A stretch of DNA of 64,000 bases. It comes from Rhodeus uyekii. Lineage: Eukaryota; Chordata; Actinopteri; Cypriniformes; Acheilognathidae. How positions within the stretch are numbered: position 1 is the first letter of the stretch; every line of letters begins with the position of its first letter. The position numbers and the translations under genes were made by a program. Of this stretch, positions 49,831-62,887 are shown piece by piece. The notes under the pieces are model-generated. The model did not search any database. It saw only the letters and a list, made by a program, of their open reading frames with translations, and was not told where the DNA came from. The stretch lies in NCBI GenBank assembly GCA_037043235.1, contig JAWRVZ010000077.1, forward strand, positions 1,454,501-1,518,500, in the 5' to 3' direction.

Positions 49831-50489
49831 ATAACAACCTATAAGGTACGATTGTTTTTCTGTCAACAAAGCATGATTGTCTCTTACTTTACTCAGAAAT
49901 CAAAAACCCCTACGCTAAAAGCCCATTGGAAATTCCCAAGGGAACCCTTGACTCAAAAGCTAATTCTCTTCCATGTTAGGGATTATAAACTGAACAGCTC
50001 TATTATGCATCAGACCTGACTGAGAAATTTCAGTTGAACTTAAATAAACATCAATCAGATCCCTCCTTGAGATGTGATGAATGTGTCTTCAGCCACATTA
50101 ACAGTTTTTGCACTCAGCAACATCTGTCTCTCCTTTCATCAATGTTCTTTTCAGTCTCTCCCGTTTCTATAGCAACAAATGTTCAATGCCTTCAATTTGT
50201 AACAGGTTTCCCTCTCTCAGTAAGCTTGCTCGTCCAGTGCAGTTTAAAATGACTAATCTAGAGCTCTTGATTCATCACCACCATAATTAGGAGTCCTAGC
50301 AAAAACATTGGCAAATCATCATCATCTCCATCTCCTCTGGAAAAATGACCATCTTTCCCAGAGCATCTATTTAATTTGCGCATTTACTCTAGTCAATCCA
50401 CAACATGCTTCAGGGTGACGTGTCATGCAGTTTTGTAAATACTTTGATTGATTAAAGGTTGCATTAGTGCTGTTTGATGGTTCACTCAC

Positions 50490-50906
50490 CTCCCTCAGCA
50501 AGGCAGTTTCCTTCTCCCTCTGCTCCAGAAGGCTTTCCAGGTGATGGATGTGCATCTCAGCATCGGCCAGCCTCCGTGTGCGCTCGTGATCCTCCTCGCT
50601 GGCCTTGGCCGACAGCCCTTTGCTCTGCAGCATCTCCAGAAGCTTCTTGATGGATTCGTCTCGGGCGCAGAGAGTCTGTTTCTGCGTGTCGATGCGCAGC
50701 TCCATCTCCTCCAGAGTCTTCCTCAGGAGGAAGAGTTCCTTGGCCTGCCGCTCGTGCTCGCCGTGTAGTCGCTGGAAGTTCTCCTCGGTCAGTTCGGCGG
50801 TCAGGGGCTCACCGGGACGAACGCTGGAGTCCTGCTGGAACAGCTGGTTTAGATCTCTCTGGATCCGCAGCTCATCCTGGAGGGCCTGAATGGTCATCTG
50901 GAAATG
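50490..50906 (-). CDS. erc1: erc1 exon A (417 nt): start of the central coiled coil
   Basis: This is the largest exon seen, 139 codons. The acceptor is ttcatctgcag|CAT and the donor is GAG|gtgagt. The protein begins HFQMTIQALQDELRIQRDL, contains LTEENFQRLHGEHERQAKEL and KKLLEMLQSKGLSAK, and ends EQREKETALLRE. Mammalian ERC1 has the same order and near-identical wording, with HMQ in place of HFQ at the exon start. This fixes the acceptor at CTGCAG rather than at the nearby TTCCAG. The segment is helical, with heptad-like leucine spacing, and belongs to the N-terminal half of the ERC scaffold, where liprin-alpha and Bassoon contacts have been mapped. Both boundaries are phase 0, so the exon could be skipped without a frameshift. 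No start codon is expected here: the open frame runs in from an upstream exon outside the window. Confidence 0.95.
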
Positions 50907-51966
50907 CTGCAGATGAAACAAATTAAGAAGATATAAAGTTTGTGTAAATAATGCACATTAAAATACACATCGATTCAATATTAATATAATTTCATAATAT
51001 ATATTAATATAATTTTAATATGTATTAATATAATTTCAATTTAATAAAAAAAAAAACTTTAAAACGTTATTTAAAAGGTGCTCTTGTTACATTGCAATTA
51101 TACAAAACTGAGTAACAGTAATTAACATCCACTTCCTATATAATTAGGGTTTGGTTTTACCATAGAAAATAACAAATATAAGATAATAAAATAAAATACA
51201 AATAAAAACAAACAATAAATTGATAGAAATAAAAGTAAATTGATCAAAATAAAAACAATTCAAATAATAAACAAAAACACAAATTTAAACACATAAAATA
51301 AAGAAAATTAAAAAATGTATCGATCAAAATAAAAGTAAAAATCATTAAAAAAAACTAAATAAAGCCATTTGAACTAAATAAATATAAGTAAAAAAAACTA
51401 AATCTAAATAAAACCATAAATAAATATATGAAATATAAATAACAAAAGTAAACAAACAAACACTACTACAAACAACTCGCCTTGCCTTTATTGACCATGG
51501 CATGCTAAGACACTCTCATCTATTCACAAAATGAATAAATTATCACATTAACAAGTGCCTTAAACCTTGTATGGCTCCTCCAGAGAATTCACTCAAAACA
51601 CTACATCAGCTGTGAGGATTGACTCGGGACACTGAATCTCTGGGGGTGGGAGCGAGTTTTAGAGCTCTAAAGACAGACGGCTATTACTTCCACCTGGAGC
51701 AGCTCTCTAGAGACCTGGAGTAAGTACGAACCACGCTCTCAAACCGCACTGAACAACAAGTCCCAAAGGAGAGGGATACATGCTATCCATCTAATTCAGA
51801 GAGGAACAAATAAGCAGTTTACAAAAGCTATGCTTGGACAAAGTGAAGGTAAAATGAGGAGTTAGTGAAGGTCAGTGGGCATAAATCTCACTGCAGAAAA
51901 CACCATTGTTACTGGTGTCCTTTTCCTAAAAAATGCAGGAAAAAGTTAGACTATGTAGTATGGTGT

Positions 51967-52288
51967 TGTCACGTTCACAGTCACTCCGGACTCTTATTTT
52001 GCCTTTGTTTTTGTCACATGTTCCCTGTTCCATAATTCACCGTCACTCATCTGTTCCGTTATCTCCAATCATCCCAGGTGTTTGTATTTTGATTAATCAC
52101 TGTTAGTATATTTAGTCCTCCTTGTTCCCTCCTTAGTTTGTGGGTTATCGTTTATGTGTGTGGATGGTTTCTCCCATGTCTGAGTTTGCACCCTAGCGTG
52201 CCTTTTGTTTTCAGTTATTAATAAAACCTTTCTGTTGGAATCTCCGTGCTCCTGTCTTCCCGCATCGCACACCACTGTAGGTGTAACA
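51967..52288 (+). mobile_element. Solo LTR with intact 5-bp target duplication (322 bp)
   Basis: It starts TGTCACGTTCACAGTCACTC and ends CACTGTAGGTGTAACA, and is flanked by GGTGT on both sides (51962-51966 and 52289-52293). It has a TATA-like AGTATATTTAG near 52106, a poly(A) signal AATAAA at 52220-52225 and a T-rich stretch after it. Ends, duplication and signals together make a solo LTR left by recombination of a Gypsy- or ERV-type element. The superfamily is not determined, and no internal genes remain. Confidence 0.88.
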
Positions 52289-53936
52289 GGTGTAGCAAGA
52301 TTGGTGGTTTGATTTAGGCAGGTATGAATACAAAAATGATAATATTACTTTAATTTGTGCATGTTTTTGTCTAGATACAGCAACAGGTGAACTCTGTGAA
52401 CTTGTGATGCGAGACAGAAGGATGATAAACCAATTTGCATACAGGAAGAGGACTATTATGTATTTTGGCTTAACACTAGACTGTAAGTCAAGAAAACACC
52501 TGCCTCTGTCAAGACAAAATGGGCACTTCAGACACACACAGACAGACACACACACAAAGCAAAAAAGTGAATCATGATCATCAGTAAGAAGTTTGAATTA
52601 CACAATTACTCATATAAAGAAAGAGACACTGATGGCTGTATTACTCTGTAAATATTGACTTTATATTCTCAACAGTTTCTAATGGCACCACAGAGACATG
52701 ACTCTACATTATTCATTAGTCTCCTCTGGCTGCTGTTATCTCTGTTGTCTGTGCGTTTGGAAAAGAAAGAGAGAAAGAAACAGAAGGGAGAGCAGTAGAG
52801 ACAAAGATATAATAACATTTCCATTTAAATGAATAAATAATATTTATGAATTAAATAATTTTCAAGTGAATATGTACAAATAAATAAAATGTTAAATAAC
52901 TTATAGTAAAAAATAATTTATAATTAAACAAGTAAATTAATGTAAAAAATGTATTACTAAAAAGTAAAAATAATAAAAGTAAAAAGGTAAAAATAAAATT
53001 TAAACATACAAATAATAAATGAATAAATGTATGTTCATGTCCTCAGACCTTGCATTTGTCCCTCAGATTTTTTTTATTATATATCCTTTCCATTATTGTT
53101 GTTCTATATGTTCTTTGAAAAACCACAACCATTAAAATTAAATTCGTATGACAAGCAAACCTGTTTAAATCTGTTTTTTTTGCCTTTTGAAAGACTTTAT
53201 TTGAAAAATTTCAAAACTGAGGCCAGATTCAAATCACTTCTATAGAGCAAGATATGGCACACAAAAATCAATATGAAGTATTAGCCAGCCTTTAACTCAG
53301 AACAAAAAAGGATAAAACCTTTGACAGGACAAAGCAGGGATCTAACACATCTTAAATCTTCGGTTTGATCATTTACTTTCTATATTTTAACATAAAAGTA
53401 CCAGGAACGCTAAAGAAAACTTGAAAGGCTGAGCAGGGCCAGGCCTGTCAGATGCATGATGGACCAACAGTGGTGAAAAGAGGCAGATCTTCAGAGACAG
53501 ACATGAGAACAAATAGCAAAAGACAACATAAGCAATCTTACAAGAACAGCTAAAGCATAATGAAGTTATGATCAGGCCTACAAATTTTGTACATGTCTAA
53601 TACGGTGATATTACATTAAAATGGCAATCAACTGAAACCTAGGCCTTGCAGAGGTAAGTCTGAAAACCTCATCAGAAACAAACATCAGCTCGATTGCAAT
53701 ATCAACAAACCATTAATCAGCGTATGCAGTGGTTTGGATTTCTCTCACACACATTGATAGCATCTTGTGCTATTGACGTATTTTCTATCCATTCCATTTT
53801 ATTACGCCCCATTTCTGGTGGAAAGGTTTGCCCGTTGTCTTGTTCTCTTTCTAATCTCCACTCCTACACTTTAAGCAAATCATTCCACCCTAAGGCACTG
53901 AGATTTTCATTTCCTGCAGATACACAAACTCAAATA

Positions 53937-55035
53937 AAGTAATACCTCGGTTTACGAGTTTAATTCGTTCCAAGAGCGAGCTCGTAAACCAAAATGCTCG
54001 TACACCAAAACAATTTCCCCCATAAGAACGCACTAAAAAAATCGCTTGATTCGTTCCACACGACCATAAATGCCCATTTTAAATATTTTTTTGGTTTTAA
54101 CCTATTAATTACATTTAAAATTATAACCATTAAGATCTCATATAAATACTAATTAAGTATTTTTAGAGTTTAACTGTCATTATTAACTATTTACTGTAAC
54201 ATGCACTTTACCTCTTCACTGCTGGCATGATCGAGAGGAGAGGGGAGGGGGGGTGGGGTTACTGCTTATATATTTCACTACATTGTAGCGTTGCTTCTTT
54301 TAATAACCAGACAGGTTCCTTCTCATTCAGAGATTTTATTGAGAACTATCGGATTGCGGTTCTGGCTTCAACCCACGCCGTACATAACAGAATAATCAAA
54401 ACTATCTCTGCTTACGAGCTCTCTCTCAAATCCCTCAGAACTCCACTCTCTCTAGCGCCGACTGAAACCCCGCCCTCTTAAAGTGACAAGACTGTTACTT
54501 AACACTTATTGACACATCAGATTAACTAGTTCCTTCAACATTTGTAACGATATTACAACGTGAAGAATAGCGATCACAATTAATGCAACAAGGTAAAACC
54601 GCTGTAAATCACTTATGTATATGATCTGTACAGAGTTATAACTGTTATAGTATGCTGTTCTCTAAAAGTGTATGGCCCTTTAAGAACGTCATTGGGTGCG
54701 TTGGACTGTGAACACACGTGAGTCTCATTAGTATGCAATGTGTGGTGTTGGTAACATGCTCCATTAATAAAGTTTCATCATATTCACATGTAATCATATT
54801 CACAACAACTTATAAAATAATGCACTGTGGTGAATGATGAACCCATACTGAGAGACACTGAGAGAATGAACGAGTTAAGGGGTGATAAAGGGATCTTTTC
54901 GACGCAAAACTGTGCATGGGTGAGGGGAAAAAGATTCTCGTACACCGAGACAATGCTCGTACACCGATACGACCCTCCATGCTCGTACACCGATTTGCTC
55001 GTATACCAAGTCGCTCGTAAACCGAGGTATTACTG
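53937..55035. mobile_element. Non-autonomous pogo/Tigger-like element, 1,099 bp
   Basis: The left end is (A)AGTAATACCTCGGTTTACGA. The right end in reverse complement is CAGTAATACCTCGGTTTACG. It is flanked by TA (53935-53936 and 55036-55037). The first base of the left end has mutated from C to A. The right subterminal region carries four or more copies of CTCGTACACCGA, and the left has related CTCGTAAACCA and CTCGTACACCA. No transposase frame was found. The interior from 54300 to 54480 is richer in GC. Confidence 0.87.
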
Positions 55036-55329
55036 TACACAACAAGGCCCACATCCACCCTGAAACGCACTGTCCCACCACTGGAGATCTGGAGTGATGA
55101 AACTTTATATCAGAGATGCTCCTCATCGATGTTGATCAACAGACTACAACAGAATCATCCATTAAAATTTATAAACAAATCATTGTCATTGACTGATTGC
55201 TTCCGGCATTTTTTTTTTTTAAACAGCCTCCCTTGGGTTTTTTCATAAACACAAACTTTACCCTAACATCTATTGTTTTGTTTTATTTTCAGGTTTTTGC
55301 AACTTTTATTAACTATTTCCCAGCCAGCG

Positions 55330-55450
55330 GCAGCATTTTATATCAGTTTCACAAAACTTTCATGGCCCCCATAATATTTTATTGTACAAATATCCAAGCA
55401 AACATACAATATATCAAAAGAAAGAACAAAGTCTCTTTATCATAAACGAA
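55330..55450. repeat. Diverged relative of the 60.5-kb tandem repeat
   Basis: ACAATATATCAAAAGAAAGA and ACAAAGTCTCT correspond to AAAATATATCAAAAGAAGGA and ACAGAGCCTCT in the duplicated block at 60506-61095. It is probably another copy of the same dispersed repeat. Confidence 0.55.
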
Positions 55451-58400
55451 AGGAACAAAAAGCTCTCCCGGAATGGATTCAGAACGATGATCAAAAAACA
55501 GATAGATTAGAGATTGTGTTCATGGGTTGACATTTCATTCAAGTTCAAGTTCAAATTCCAACATTCTGTAAGGTTAAACGGTTTTGATTTATATGCTGTT
55601 TAATGCTGATGATTACATTAGCTTATGTGTGCTTAACCAATGCTTCTATTGACGGTTTCTGCTGCTTCTTTGCCGTGTTTTGATCTGGAGTTTCTGTACT
55701 CTTTCAGAAGATGTGTAATAGCCGTCAAACAGCTGTCTGTTGCTCAATACAGTACAGAATCAACTGAACCCAATGCAAAATGAACCCAAAATGCAAATTA
55801 CTGGATTTTGCACAAAAATTGGCTAAACGTTAAATGTGATCAGACCATAAGACAAACACTGCTATGTCAAAATGGCGTTTGATTTTTATACCTGAGCCCT
55901 TAGCACTTTTATTCCATGCAAGTATCAACTTTTAGCACTGATGCCAGCAGTTGCACTTCCCTTTTGTAGACTCGAGGTTCCAACACAAGACTGACCGCAC
56001 AGAACACACACAGTCCTGACAGTAAGACAGACAGCTGTGCTCAAGAACTACTGTTACACATCCATCGCCTGAGGGCGGAGCTGCAGAGTGATAACTCACA
56101 CAAAGCTATCGGTCAGCCTCAAGCCAAAGACTCACATTTGCTGAAAAGAGCAGAACGCAGCGGAGAAAAGTATGCTGTGCGGTACAAGACAGCCAAAGGG
56201 GATCGATTCTAACCAACATAAACTTAAAACTCGCAGGGGGGAAAAAAGGTGCAAAAGCTGAGACTGGAATGGTACCCTTTCAAAATATATACTTATTTAC
56301 AATATATACTTATTTACTTATGTACCTTATTTACATCTAAAGGGTGCATATTAGTACCTTTAGAAAGGGTATCAACCCAGAGACTGCTTTTGTACCCCTT
56401 TTTTTTTTTAAGAGTATCCATTAGCATTCCCATTCATCTTAGTGGAAGCTATAGCAGGAGCTAACAGGATCTTTCTTTATCCCTCCCACTTTCCTCCACG
56501 TGGTTTTTTCCCTCACTAGAAGGATCGGTCTATCCCAGTCCAGCCCCCGCATATGGAATGTTTTGGAATGCCAAACCACAGAATGCAGCGGAGGGGGGAA
56601 AAGGTTGGCTGAGGAATCTGCCGGATATTTAAACTGTGATGGGATACTTAGAAGCAGCCCACGGTCTTCAGAAGACTCAAACTAAGGGTAATGAATCTAA
56701 ACTAAGGGTAGAGGAGACGTGATGGTCTTTGTTTTCCTTATAACAAGAAAGGAGTGGCTGTAATCTCAAACATGTGCAAACTTTGACCCTTAATGACCTT
56801 CCTGCATTCCATGAACGTTGGTTGGGCCGCGATGAATGACCAATCACAAGCACAGACTCATTTGGCCCAACTCAAAGCTTTGTGATGCCTTCAACTAACA
56901 TGTTCCAGGGAAAAAGTATCCCACACAAAAATGCTAGAGCCACACCCCTCTTTCTCACAGAAAATATCATGGTATACTAGGAGGATCCAGTTTGGTTAAG
57001 AGACATGTTTCATCTTACAGAAATATCCAAAATAAGATACAATGCATCTCTCCTTTCCCGCTGACTTCATTAAGGCCCTGAAGACTATTTAGTGTTGCGT
57101 AATTTTGCAAACTAACGTGGAATTTAGCATCATTCCGTCAACAAAAAGCCATTGATCAGCCAAAGTTAATAAGATAATCTTCACAAAAGAACACAACTTC
57201 TATGGATTTTGAAGCCTAAATACAAATCATCAGATGTAAATCCAACAATTGCACCATTAGGTTTCTGAAAAATCTTTCAATCTTTATTTAAAATGTACAA
57301 ATTGATAAGTCAGAGTCAGAATAGTCCGCAAGATTGTTAATACAAACACAAAAGGCCATAAAAATGGTCTTGTGAGTAGTTGAGTGTTTCAAAATTGGAT
57401 TTTTGAGACTTCATTTGGTTCATTACAGTTTTAAGAAGAAAGTACTCAGCTATTGTGTTGACTTAAGACTTTACTCATGGCTTGTCTTAAAACCCCCATG
57501 TAAACAAACAATATTAAAAACTTGATTTTCACAATGGGGGTTATCATGAGTATTACTCAGTTATTCATAATTTTTTATTGTAGGAATATAGCGTGAAACG
57601 ATCGAGAGGCTGTGTTAACCACAGACTTTATTTCAAGCTGAATGATGTTAAGATATATAGATATTCAATAGAATATATATAGATATTCAAGCATTGTTTG
57701 AATGTGGTCAGTCTCAATCTGGTGTACAAAGTCCACTTTTAACAATCTAAATAATTTCAAATGGATAAAATCAAGTCCTGTTCTATATTGTTTTCCCATC
57801 TCAATACAAGTTTGAAACAGCCATCCAGGTTGACTTTAACACAAATGAGACAGTTAAACGATTGGTGTTTTTCCATTGCTTGGCCTGCTCTATCCTTCCT
57901 AGTGGGGCATTTTTTCACCATGGATCGACATCATGAATAAATCATAGTGAGCGCATTAATTAATTGATATCCATTCTCTGCGCGCGGCCAGACTAATGAG
58001 GAAACCCAACGGTAAACCAGCAGTGCACAGAGGCAGCAGTATCAGGTGACGGAGCTGAACCTAAGGATCTGAAGCTGAAGATATCCTGCAAGTCTCTACC
58101 ACAGTTAGACACTCATATCTACCTATAATAGCACAAGCTCTTAATCGCTCTTCAAAAACTATGAACAAATAAGACTCTTGATGGTTTGAGGAGAAAAGCA
58201 ATCGGATTATGTCTACATAGTACATCAAACTCTTATTTTAAAAAAGCAAACAGGAAAGAAAATCCTATTTTCTGTGACACGACTCCTTTAAGTCTAGACC
58301 TCTCTAATTAGCTCAGTTCTTCATGTCTGTCTGTGTCCCAGCCTCCAACTGGGCCTCAGTTGTGTCCCGATCGACTGGTCTTGAAACCTTCCAGCAGCAC

Positions 58401-60505
58401 AGTCAGACCCTGCAGGTCACCATTACAATAACGGCCGGTCATTCAGTCCCACTGTACCAATTAGAGCTCGTCTCCAGCCTCCAGTCTGAGAAAATCAGCA
58501 CAGACTTTAGACCATCTGCAATATTCACACAAGCATTGTACGAGGATCTAGCTCATCCTCCTTCCTTCAAATGTCCCTGTTTAAAAATGAAACATCCCGT
58601 TTCAACCCTCCATGTCATAATCTGTGTGAACACTCTATAAAACCTTTTTATTAAAAGACATATTTCACATACAAATACTACATTATAGAACTTTAAAATG
58701 AATACGGAAGATTAAAAAGTAATTCATATCCAAGGACTGTCTTTATGCCACACTGTTGAGTTTCAAAAACAACGTTCAAAATTGATTTTAAATGTCACAG
58801 TTTGATTCAAAGGGCTCATTCAGAAGTAGGCCGGCTCTTGCGGAGGGTTTGCTTTTGCAAGGTAACCATGACAACCGAGACTTGCTGTGTCATGAAGCCC
58901 TCGAAGGGAAGCAAAGCCAGACAACTGAATGCGATTATGTAATTAACCAGATGTGAATTGGGGAGGGTATAATTGTCTGGCTATAAACATTTAAAACAGA
59001 CATTTTCAAATTAGAGTTAATCAGATTAAAGGAGAGTGCATGTTAAAAGTATAATATACATACATATATATACACACACACACATATATACGTGTATGTG
59101 TATTTATCTCAAATTAATATATGAAATTTTTTTACTCTGAACTTATTTTAACAAAATGATCAAATTTAGTACAACAAATAATTTAAAAGACGATGAGAAC
59201 TTCTATGCATTAAAATAGACTAATTTGAAATGTATACATATATAATTATTTTATTTAATAACACTTTACAAAGATAAAAACAAGTAACATATGATTTTAT
59301 AAAGTATGTATATATATTATAGATTTTTTTTTTAAATAAACAAATTAAATTTGATATACGACAAATGCCATAATTGAGAATGAGATTAAAGATAAGGATG
59401 TGTCCAGTCCACATAGATAAACCTACAGGAGGTATAAACAACTTGAAGGAGGGCAGAACTCCTGCTGACTGACAGGAAGAATGGAGCTGATCACAAGGGC
59501 TTAATCTTAACAGAAAATGTCAGAGGGGCCATCTGTACAGTCAGTGGGGTTTTAGGAAGTAGTAGTGGACAAAGCAATCCTGCTCTTTCCCTCTCCCTTC
59601 TATTAGACACACAGTATCCAACGAAAGATGAAAATGTCCTAAAAACAAGGCTTAAAAGTTCTGCCCATGCCTTTTTCCGTGCATGGTCCCTTTAAAAGTT
59701 ACATGAAACTTTTCAATTCCACCGCTTTCTCCTCTCAATGACTCTCGTACTCTCTGTTTCCTGTACATGTGAACTACGGTAGAGCAAGAGTAGAGGAGTT
59801 CTGTGTAACCATATGCAAGAATTCTGTTCATTCCACACCTATCCTGCATGGCCACACTCCATATAAGGGCCGTCGCGTCTGCCAAAGCGTTGCGGCTCAC
59901 AGCCCCGTGGTGGGAACGGATAAAAATATGATCGGTAGTCCCTGCATTCTTTCTTTCTTTTACTACATCGCTCTTTAGATGGCACAGATAGCATGAGTCA
60001 AATATTGTTAGCCTTTCCTTACTTACTCAGCACAGACTGCTTCAGAAATATAATAAAGCAAACAAAGTAATCCCAAAAAGACATTTTGTTCCTTCTTCTC
60101 TTGGTGGTTTTATAGACTTGAAATGGTTTCTTTTTAAGCTTGAGCTCTTCAAGAGTGACAAAAGTGTTGTGGATGGTTGTTAGCGCATTGAGCTTGCAAA
60201 GTTTTAAGCGTTATGTGGCTGCTAGAGTGTTCTTTCTAAGTGGTTGCTTACTGGTCAAAAAAAGCACAGCTATGACATTCTGGTCCTTTTTTTCCCATAG
60301 GCAAAAATTGTACGCATGATCACTTACAAAACTAATACCACAAAACTGTAAAATTTGACAAATAGCAGTAAAAAAAACAGTGCAAAATGAACTATGCAAA
60401 CAGGTTAGTGGTTTGTTCAAATTTCCAAGAAATAATAGTAATATAAGCAGTGTAATAAGGCTTAATTTATATAAATGTAAATAAAAAATATATATATTAT
60501 TTTTA

Positions 60506-61095
60506 TTATTTGGTTGCAAAAATATAAATGACTGACGAACACATTTTATGAATATTTAAACTGGGGTACACAGCATTTTCTCTGCCCGCAACATTTTTTA
60601 TAATTTTCCCCAGAATGTTATTGTTGCATGAATACAAAATATATCAAAAGAAGGAACAGAGCCTCTGCTTTTAAGCCAGAAAAACAAATATTTATTCTAG
60701 CTTCATGTGTTATTTTTTTATTAACCCATGAATGTGGGAAAGTCTTATGAAAAAAAAGCAGCATTTTAAACTTAAAAACTAAGAAAATTGCATTTATATA
60801 TTATTTGGTTGCAAAAAAAAAAAGACTGGTGAACACATTTTATGAATATTTAAACTGGGGTACACAGCATTTACCTCTTTCTCTGCCCTCTTATATTATT
60901 CTATAATTTTCCCCAGAATATTTTGTTGCATGAATACAAAATATATCAAAAGAAGGAACAGAGCCTCTGCTTTTAAGCCAGAAAAACAAATATTTATTCT
61001 AGCTTCATGCGTTATTTTTTATTAACCCATGAATGTGGGAAAGTCTCATTAAAAAAAGCAGCATTTTAAACTTAAAAACTAAGAAAATTGCATTT
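60506..61095. repeat. Two-copy tandem duplication, 295-bp period
   Basis: Copy 1 is 60506-60800 and copy 2 is about 60801-61095. Both contain GAACACATTTTATGAATATT, TAAACTGGGGTACACAGCAT, GCCTCTGCTTTTAAGCCAGA and GCAGCATTTTAAACTTAAAA. They differ by a few substitutions and small indels, so the duplication is recent but not brand new. There is no coding capacity. Confidence 0.92.
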
Positions 61096-61339
61096 TTGTC
61101 AATGACTGTGTCTGGATCAGCATCAGAATTGATCAAAACATGACTAGACTGAGTACTGGATATGCTGTGGTCAGTGTTACCAGTGTAGCGCAGCGTTTGG
61201 CCAAATATCGATTACGTTACTTATTACCCACCCCAGTGTTATTGGTAATACCGTGTTGCCATAAGTTCATATACTGGTGTGAAGATTTTCTCACTTGGAC
61301 ATTCCTATTAAGTCCATCAACAAAATGTTCCTGTTATCA

Positions 61340-61402
61340 CTGTATGCTGCTATGAAACAATCTGTATTGTATAAAGCGCTATATAAATAAAGGTGACTTG
61401 AC
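61340..61402 (+). repeat. LINE/SINE 3' tail (GCGCTATATAAATAAAGGTG)
   Basis: It ends TATAAAGCGCTATATAAATA followed by AAGGTGACTTGAC, the usual 3' end of a family of cyprinid LINE-dependent repeats. The 5' part is truncated or too diverged to place. Confidence 0.7.
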
Positions 61403-62284
61403 AATCCTACTGCTCTTTTCTCTTCGCTCTTGCCCTTCTCTGGTCAGAATCATCATCATCTTCCTGGATTTGACATGTCATGCCGTAACATTAGTTTTGA
61501 CATATATGCCATTTGATGTCTGATGATCATACTAGCTTACTTGTGCATGGTGTTCACAGGCCTGATCCATTATAATCCTACAGTGTACAAACACCATATT
61601 ATATGACACAATCATTCTGCTGTGAGTAATGGACTGATTATCTATTACATAATGACTAAATACAGACCTCAAACAATAATTATGACAAGCAGGACAACAG
61701 GAGTACTGTATAAGAAAATCATGTGAGATATTTCCATGGTTCCTAGTCATTCAGCTCAGCATGTGATGTTTACTTCCATCTGAGAGAGTGTGGAGCTTGA
61801 TGACCTGAAGATTGGCCGGCTCCTGACTCCACCCTTGGCCATCTGCTACCCTTCTAGGTTACATTTACTGACATGACATGGCAAACAAACACCTACACTA
61901 TCTGTTCTCCTCTGAGTATGCGACTCAAACATTTCGGATTAGGAACAAACAGTCTGACCGGAACAGTGAATGTTGGTGTGGGCGGAACTTGGCTATGAAA
62001 AGTGACACTATTTGATAAGAAGATTAAGAGACTGGGGCGTGAATCTTTGGACCTTTTACAACACTACTACAGTAAGCGCATCAGGAGCCGGGTCTGCCAT
62101 CTGTTCCCGCTTCCTCAGAGAGCAGACGCACAAGCTTACGGAAAACACATACCCGACTGGCTCAGTCACTCTGTCTGGAAGGCTCGCTAGAATGTGCTTA
62201 TATTATATATTAATTAATTGTGCATACTCATATCACCCATTTTTTTATTTAGATTAATCTTCTAAATTAAAGACTAAAGGTATA

Positions 62285-62885
62285 CCATATTTTCCCGCAT
62301 ATAACCCGCGGGTTATATCAGATTTTATAAATCCCATGGGGGGTGCGGGTTATATAATGCTACATATCGCAATTTTTTTTTACACGTAATAATATTTCAA
62401 TATAATTGTTACGTCCATAAGGACGTAATTTTTTTTTTTTTCTTGCGAGGGTTGTTGTCTCTAGCGCATGTACTATCACTCTGACAGCTGGCGCTGATTG
62501 GCTGTCTGACCTGTCAATCATGCAAGACGCCGTGATTGGCTGTGCTGCCATGAGGGCGTGCTCTTCTCATCTCAAGACCTGTAGAATCACTTCTTAAGGG
62601 ACGAGCTGCTGCACAGCGGGAGAGACTGCTTTTTCTTTTTGTTCTGATTCTGACTTGTGTTTGTTTTCTTATTGTTTGAATTTCACACACAAGCACTACA
62701 GAGCCTAAACAGTTATGGATAATTGAAGTAATGCGAGCAACATTCGAAATGTGAACTTACACAAAAAAAGTTCATCAATCTATGGGTGCAGGTTATATAA
62801 GGGTGCAGGTTTTACACAAAACCCAAGGACTATATGAGGGTGCGGATTATCTGCGTCTGCAGATGTCATATGCGGGAAAATATTG
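62285..62885. mobile_element. TA-flanked non-autonomous DNA element, 601 bp
   Basis: The termini are CCATATTTTCCCGCATATAA and, in reverse complement, CAATATTTTCCCGCATATGA. TA is duplicated on both sides (62283-62284 and 62886-62887), as expected of the Tc1/mariner/pogo group. Subterminal 'GGGTGCGGGTTAT' motifs occur on both sides (left 62340-62353; right about 62784-62850, several variants). No transposase remains. Confidence 0.82.
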
Positions 62886-62887
62886 TA

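Larger units (their letters stand above)
46061..50489. other. erc1 intron between exons A and B
   Basis: This is 4,429 bp. It contains a GA-rich tract, a TA tract, an inverted SINE-like piece, a solo LTR in minus orientation, a dispersed repeat and a small MITE. No exon was seen. Confidence 0.6.

Noticed and set aside
50541..50889. + strand open frames of 75 and 94 residues
   Set aside because: Antisense shadows of exon A.
58323..58640. 105-residue open frame on the + strand
   Set aside because: No recognisable family, no splice or promoter context, no codon pattern; likely chance.
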